Source: CAZXCQ01 sp964639275 (GTDB taxonomy: Bacteria; Desulfobacterota; DSM-4660; Desulfatiglandales; Desulfatiglandaceae). Taken from it: 9,949 nt of DNA. A program made the position numbers and the translations under genes. The stretch is taken from contig CAZXCQ010000232.1 in assembly GCA_964639275.1 (NCBI GenBank), positions 1-9,949 of the forward strand. Direction: 5' to 3'. The notes beneath the pieces are model-generated. The model saw only the letters and a list, made by a program, of their open reading frames with translations. It was not told the origin of the DNA and did no database searches. This document shows, piece by piece, positions 7,875 through 9,949 of the stretch; position 1 is the first letter of the stretch, and each line of letters starts with the position of its first letter.

Positions 7875-9378
7875 GCCATCGGCCTCTCTGATGATCTCGT
7901 CTGAGATGGAAATTGAGCCACGAGGAGGTCTGGTTTAACTCCCACATGCGGGGGGGGACAAAATCGCTGATCATTCGGTCTCCCTGGTGGATTGAGGCCC
8001 AGCGCCGATAGGACCGGTACCAGACACAATGCCTGTCGGTATGGACCTCGCACATCCCGTCTCGGCTACCGCCGCACGGTCCGTTACGGGTGTGTTTCGG
8101 GCACTGGCTCTCGGGGCAGAGAAACCCGGTGTGCTGGATACCGCAGTCACCGCATTGCTGGCACGAAAACATGAGTTTCTTGGGGATCGTCTCGAGAATC
8201 CTCATAATTGAATCCCCAAGACGACCCCTGTCGAACCACGCGCAGATCGCCTCATATTGGGAGGCAAAGGGGGCATCGTGCCGAAAAAAGGCATGGTGCA
8301 TCCCGCGGCAGAACTGAAAAAGGGTCTTCTCCCCACTGGATGCCCGGCTCCTTCTGGGACTCAACGCTTTGCTGCAAAGCCCTGTCTCCGGGTCGCGGCG
8401 GTATAGATAAAAGCCATTTTCCTGGGGGAAGTCGAAGTCTGGCAAGAACTCTTGCCACTTATCCTGAATCTCATCCATCCGGTCAAGGATGCGTGAGAGT
8501 GTCTCAAAGCGCTTGTGTATGCCACCGAAATGGACCCCGCGGTACCCCAGGCCCCTGAGTATTGCGGCAAGTCTGGCCGAACGCTCGATGGTGGCGGCAT
8601 GTCCTTGTTTTTTGTCCGCCCCTTCGCTCTCGACAATCCACAGGAGTTTTTTTGTAACCACCACCCCCGGGATCTTGCCCTGCGCCATAATCCGCGCCGC
8701 GCCGGGTGTCAGGACATAGACCGACCCCAGGGTCGGGATCTCCATGCCCCAGTCCCGCTGGATACAAAGGAGTTCATGAAACTTCCGGGCATCATAACCC
8801 ACCTGGGTGATGCCAAAGCGGGCCTGGGCCCGGACCTTGTTGCGAAGTTTCAGATACTGCCCCAGGCATTCCGGCTCGGTCCGCTTAAAGGGGGAAATGG
8901 CGCAGCCCGTAAAAAACTCTTCCCTGTCTTCGGGCGCCAGGGTCCCCTCGTCCATCATTCTTAGCATGGTCAGGAGGGTAACCGAATCCAGGTCGAATAC
9001 CGGTGCCCCCTGCCCGGCAAATCCTTCCCCTGAAAAATCCCCTGTCAATGCCAGGATATTCTTTATGCCCAGAAGCCCCAGTTGAAGCGCCCGGCTCTCA
9101 AGACCCACCCGGTTTTCGTCCCGGCAGGCAAAATGCACAATGACATCCATGCCGTTTCTGACGATCTCTTCACCCAGGACATCCGGGCTCAGCGAGGGGT
9201 GCCCCCCGGGGTTGTCCGTTATGGTGACGGCCGACACCCTGCCATCGGAAAGGGCGTCAGAGGCGATAGCCATCACCGTATCCACCGAGCGTCCCCTGGA
9301 TTGCTCGCCGGGAACCAGCTCCATGGTTATGGCAAACCGGTTGGGGTCCAGGATATCGTGTCGAAAACTATGGCCCAT
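7861..9378 (-). CDS. metF: Methylenetetrahydrofolate reductase fused to cysteine-rich C-terminal domain (MetF-MTHFR_C)
   Basis: A 505-residue protein. Residues about 10-300 form the MetF TIM barrel, which reduces 5,10-methylene-THF to 5-methyl-THF using FAD. ITMELVPG at 17-24 places Glu20 where the catalytic Glu is expected, ITDNPGGHPS is at 53-62, and LALTGD at 109-114 corresponds to the FAD-binding LALRGD segment. Residues about 350-495 match the MTHFR_C module (the MetV-type extension of anaerobes). They have eight cysteines at 406, 409, 412, 421, 426, 435, 443 and 451, the segment NGPCGGSRDGMCEV, and an end with WELNQTSSWLNF. That module probably binds Fe-S clusters or metal and passes electrons from a partner reductase rather than NAD(P)H; this is inferred from the family. 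In sulfate reducers and syntrophs the enzyme serves the methyl branch of the Wood-Ljungdahl pathway. The ATG at 9376-9378 has only a weak ribosome-binding site. A C8 run (plus 7950-7957) encodes part of FVPPRMW. Confidence 0.9.
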   Translation of the reverse strand: MGHSFRHDILDPNRFAITMELVPGEQSRGRSVDTVMAIASDALSDGRVSAVTITDNPGGHPSLSPDVLGEEIVRNGMDVIVHFACRDENRVGLESRALQLGLLGIKNILALTGDFSGEGFAGQGAPVFDLDSVTLLTMLRMMDEGTLAPEDREEFFTGCAISPFKRTEPECLGQYLKLRNKVRAQARFGITQVGYDARKFHELLCIQRDWGMEIPTLGSVYVLTPGAARIMAQGKIPGVVVTKKLLWIVESEGADKKQGHAATIERSARLAAILRGLGYRGVHFGGIHKRFETLSRILDRMDEIQDKWQEFLPDFDFPQENGFYLYRRDPETGLCSKALSPRRSRASSGEKTLFQFCRGMHHAFFRHDAPFASQYEAICAWFDRGRLGDSIMRILETIPKKLMFSCQQCGDCGIQHTGFLCPESQCPKHTRNGPCGGSRDGMCEVHTDRHCVWYRSYRRWASIHQGDRMISDFVPPRMWELNQTSSWLNFHLRRDHQRGRWPTDR

Positions 9379-9410
9379 TTTTTGTTGCCCGTGGCTAAGT
9401 CCATCGATTC

Positions 9411-9432
9411 ATAAATTCGATGACGAATTTAT
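9411..9432. promoter_or_regulatory. Palindrome 1: 9-bp arms, 4-bp spacer (operator or hairpin)
   Basis: ATAAATTCG (9411-9419) and CGAATTTAT (9424-9432) are perfect inverted arms around ATGA. The 18-bp core at 9413-9430 matches the reverse complement of palindrome 2 (9483-9500) at 14 of 18 positions. It lies 32-54 bp upstream of the metF start codon and downstream of the predicted metF promoter, so it could be a repressor site or a leader hairpin. Confidence 0.45.
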
Positions 9433-9439
9433 TCACTCA

Positions 9440-9457
9440 GGACTTAGTGCTGAGTGA
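9440..9457 (-). promoter_or_regulatory. Candidate metF leader structure (hairpin loop with pseudoknot partner)
   Basis: On the metF strand, arms at 9450-9457 and 9433-9440 (TCACTCAG/CTGAGTGA) form an 8-bp hairpin with a 9-base loop. The loop contains CTAAGTC, which with the adjoining C is perfectly complementary (8 bp) to GGACTTAG at plus 9395-9402, 16 bases before the metF ATG. Hairpin and loop pairing could coexist as a pseudoknot or compete, closing around palindrome 1. This would make it a cis-acting leader. No known riboswitch class was recognised. It is also possible that the pairing is only a by-product of the repetitive element. Confidence 0.3.
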
Positions 9458-9460
9458 GCG

Positions 9461-9489
9461 ATTATACCCCTTTGAAAGACTAAAATACG
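9461..9489 (-). promoter_or_regulatory. Predicted sigma-70-type promoter for metF
   Basis: A perfect TATAAT lies on the minus strand at 9466-9461. With a 17-bp spacer the -35 would be CGTATT (9489-9484), a poor match to TTGACA, and it overlaps palindrome 2. The transcription start would be near 9454, giving a leader of about 75 bases before the metF ATG. The -10 alone is good evidence only because it is well placed between two genes and upstream of metF. An activator or alternative spacing is possible. Confidence 0.4.
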
Positions 9490-9500
9490 TCACTGTATTT
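9483..9500. promoter_or_regulatory. Palindrome 2: 6-bp arms, 6-bp spacer (operator-like)
   Basis: AAATAC (9483-9488) and GTATTT (9495-9500) are perfect inverted arms around GTCACT. It is related to palindrome 1, with a paired change (T/A to A/T) that keeps the symmetry. It covers the -35 position of the predicted metF promoter, where a repressor would block transcription. Confidence 0.4.
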
Positions 9501-9539
9501 GCGAATCGAAGCACTAAGATCTCAATAAACAGGGGTAAA

Positions 9540-9579
9540 GGCGTGGCATGCGGAGGAAAAAAAGACCCCATGCCACGCC
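9540..9579 (-). terminator. Strong hairpin after the iron-sulfur gene, probable terminator
   Basis: GGCGTGGCATG (9540-9550) and CATGCCACGCC (9569-9579) form a perfect 11-bp GC-rich stem with an 18-base loop. It lies about 90 bp after the stop of the minus-strand iron-sulfur gene and before the metF promoter region, where an operon end is expected. On the minus strand the stem is followed by only TTTACCCC, so the U-tract is weak; a T7 run instead lies in the loop. A 3'-protecting hairpin or a Rho-dependent end is equally possible. Confidence 0.45.
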
Positions 9580-9667
9580 GCAATTAATTCTGCCCCAGGG
9601 TTTTTGAGAGGTTACACCTGAGGGTTGATCAGGTCTTTGATTTTGGACAGATCGGTTGAGGTGCCCC

Positions 9668-9949
9668 CTACTTGAACCTGAAAAGGCGTTTGATGGCGCT
9701 CCATCCCATCTTTTGACGCAGGATGCCCAGCTGGTCCTGGAGGGGGAGATCCTTTGGGCAGACATCCTCACAGGCAAGGAGCCCCATACACCCAAAGACC
9801 CCTTGGTCTGTTCCGATCACCTCAAAATATTCGTTTTCCCCACGCCTGTCTCTCGGGTCGAGCATAAAGCGGGCGATCCGATTGAGGGCCACGGCCCCGA
9901 CAAAATCCTCCCTCATGTTGGCCGTCCCGCATGCCGCCACACAGCAACC
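9668..9949 (-). CDS. frdB: Fumarate reductase/succinate dehydrogenase iron-sulfur subunit, C-terminal part
   Basis: The last 93 residues of an FrdB/SdhB protein, cut by the window edge; the N-terminal [2Fe-2S] domain lies outside. It begins GCCVAACGTANMREDFVGA, where the visible cysteines are the ends of the C-X2-C-X2-C-X3-C set. It continues with the second cysteine group GCMGLLACEDVCPKDLP, so ligands of the [3Fe-4S] and [4Fe-4S] clusters are both represented. The MREDFVGAxxLNRxxRFMxDPxDxR pattern is that of the Wolinella succinogenes-type quinol:fumarate reductase and the related menaquinone-linked succinate dehydrogenases. The subunit carries electrons between the flavoprotein and the membrane cytochrome b. 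An apparent GTG at 9938-9940 is an internal Val, not a start. The flavoprotein and membrane genes are probably upstream, beyond the window. Direction of the reaction in vivo (fumarate reduction or succinate oxidation) cannot be told. Confidence 0.9.
   Translation of the reverse strand, partial: GCCVAACGTANMREDFVGAVALNRIARFMLDPRDRRGENEYFEVIGTDQGVFGCMGLLACEDVCPKDLPLQDQLGILRQKMGWSAIKRLFRFK

Larger units (their letters stand above)
9395..9518. repeat. 124-bp palindromic element with 36-bp imperfect inverted ends (MITE-like)
   Basis: Bases 9395-9430 match the reverse complement of 9483-9518 at 27 of 36 positions without gaps. The match starts and stops sharply at CTAAG...CTTAG on the two strands, and the 52-bp centre (9431-9482) is unrelated between halves. 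The internal GGACTTAGTGCT (9440-9451) is complementary to both ends: its first eight bases to 9395-9402 and its last nine to 9510-9518. There is no coding capacity and no clear target-site duplication in the flanking bases. It could be a decayed miniature transposable element, a REP-like dispersed repeat, or a pure regulatory region; only genome copy number can decide. Confidence 0.5.

Noticed and set aside
8515..8964. 149-residue plus-strand frame inside metF
   Set aside because: It is opposite the conserved MetF barrel and has no recognisable features.
9379..9667. Known riboswitch, tRNA, small RNA or CRISPR in the intergenic region
   Set aside because: No cloverleaf, regular spaced repeats or known riboswitch core was seen; only the dyads and hairpins listed.
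9514..9795. 93-residue minus frame overlapping the iron-sulfur gene and the hairpin
   Set aside because: The overlapping frame encodes an unmistakable FrdB/SdhB C-terminus; this one continues through the hairpin and palindromic DNA.
1..9949. A novel defence, toxin-antitoxin or mobile gene system
   Set aside because: Every confident gene belongs to T2SS, folate/one-carbon or respiratory families. No unassigned gene cluster remains that could encode such a system.

Overview
The window reads as ordinary chromosomal sequence from a strictly or facultatively anaerobic Desulfobacterota (former Deltaproteobacteria) bacterium. This is inferred from three things: a deltaproteobacterial-style type II secretion (T2SS) cluster with gspN placed before gspC and ExeA/GspB-like genes inside the cluster; a methylenetetrahydrofolate reductase fused to the cysteine-rich C-terminal module seen in anaerobes with a Wood-Ljungdahl pathway; and an iron-sulfur subunit of the Wolinella-type fumarate reductase/succinate dehydrogenase class. 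No species can be named from the sequence alone.

Positions 1-7874 (+ strand) are one compact T2SS transcription unit: possible end of gspM, gspN, gspC, an ExeA/GspA-type ATPase with a periplasmic peptidoglycan-binding end, a GspB-like membrane protein carrying TPRs, the secretin gspD and the assembly ATPase gspE. Gaps are 0-35 bp, and gspD/gspE overlap by 35 bp. GspC, GspD and the GspA/GspB pair would build and seat the outer-membrane channel through the cell wall. GspE is the cytoplasmic motor, and its N-terminus carries two 24-residue motifs with a 5-residue spacer, the layout of the c-di-GMP-binding MshEN domain. The unit ends at gspE: no gspF follows, so the remaining inner-membrane and pseudopilin genes are probably upstream of the window.

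Positions 7861-9378 (- strand) hold a metF-type gene with a fused C-terminal eight-cysteine module. It converges on gspE, and the two coding ends overlap by 14 bp.

Positions 9379-9667 contain no convincing gene but much structure. There is a perfect 11-bp hairpin (9540-9579) after the iron-sulfur gene. There is also a 124-bp element (9395-9518) with 36-bp imperfect inverted ends. It contains two related palindromes and a perfect TATAAT box that would fire towards metF. The likely metF leader can fold into alternative hairpins or a pseudoknot. Positions 9668-9949 (- strand) are the C-terminal part of the fumarate reductase/succinate dehydrogenase iron-sulfur subunit, running off the window edge.

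No tRNA, rRNA, CRISPR array, insertion sequence or phage gene was seen. The genes belong to known families. The points most worth following are the predicted c-di-GMP control of GspE, the GspB-TPR hybrid, and the palindromic element and leader upstream of metF.
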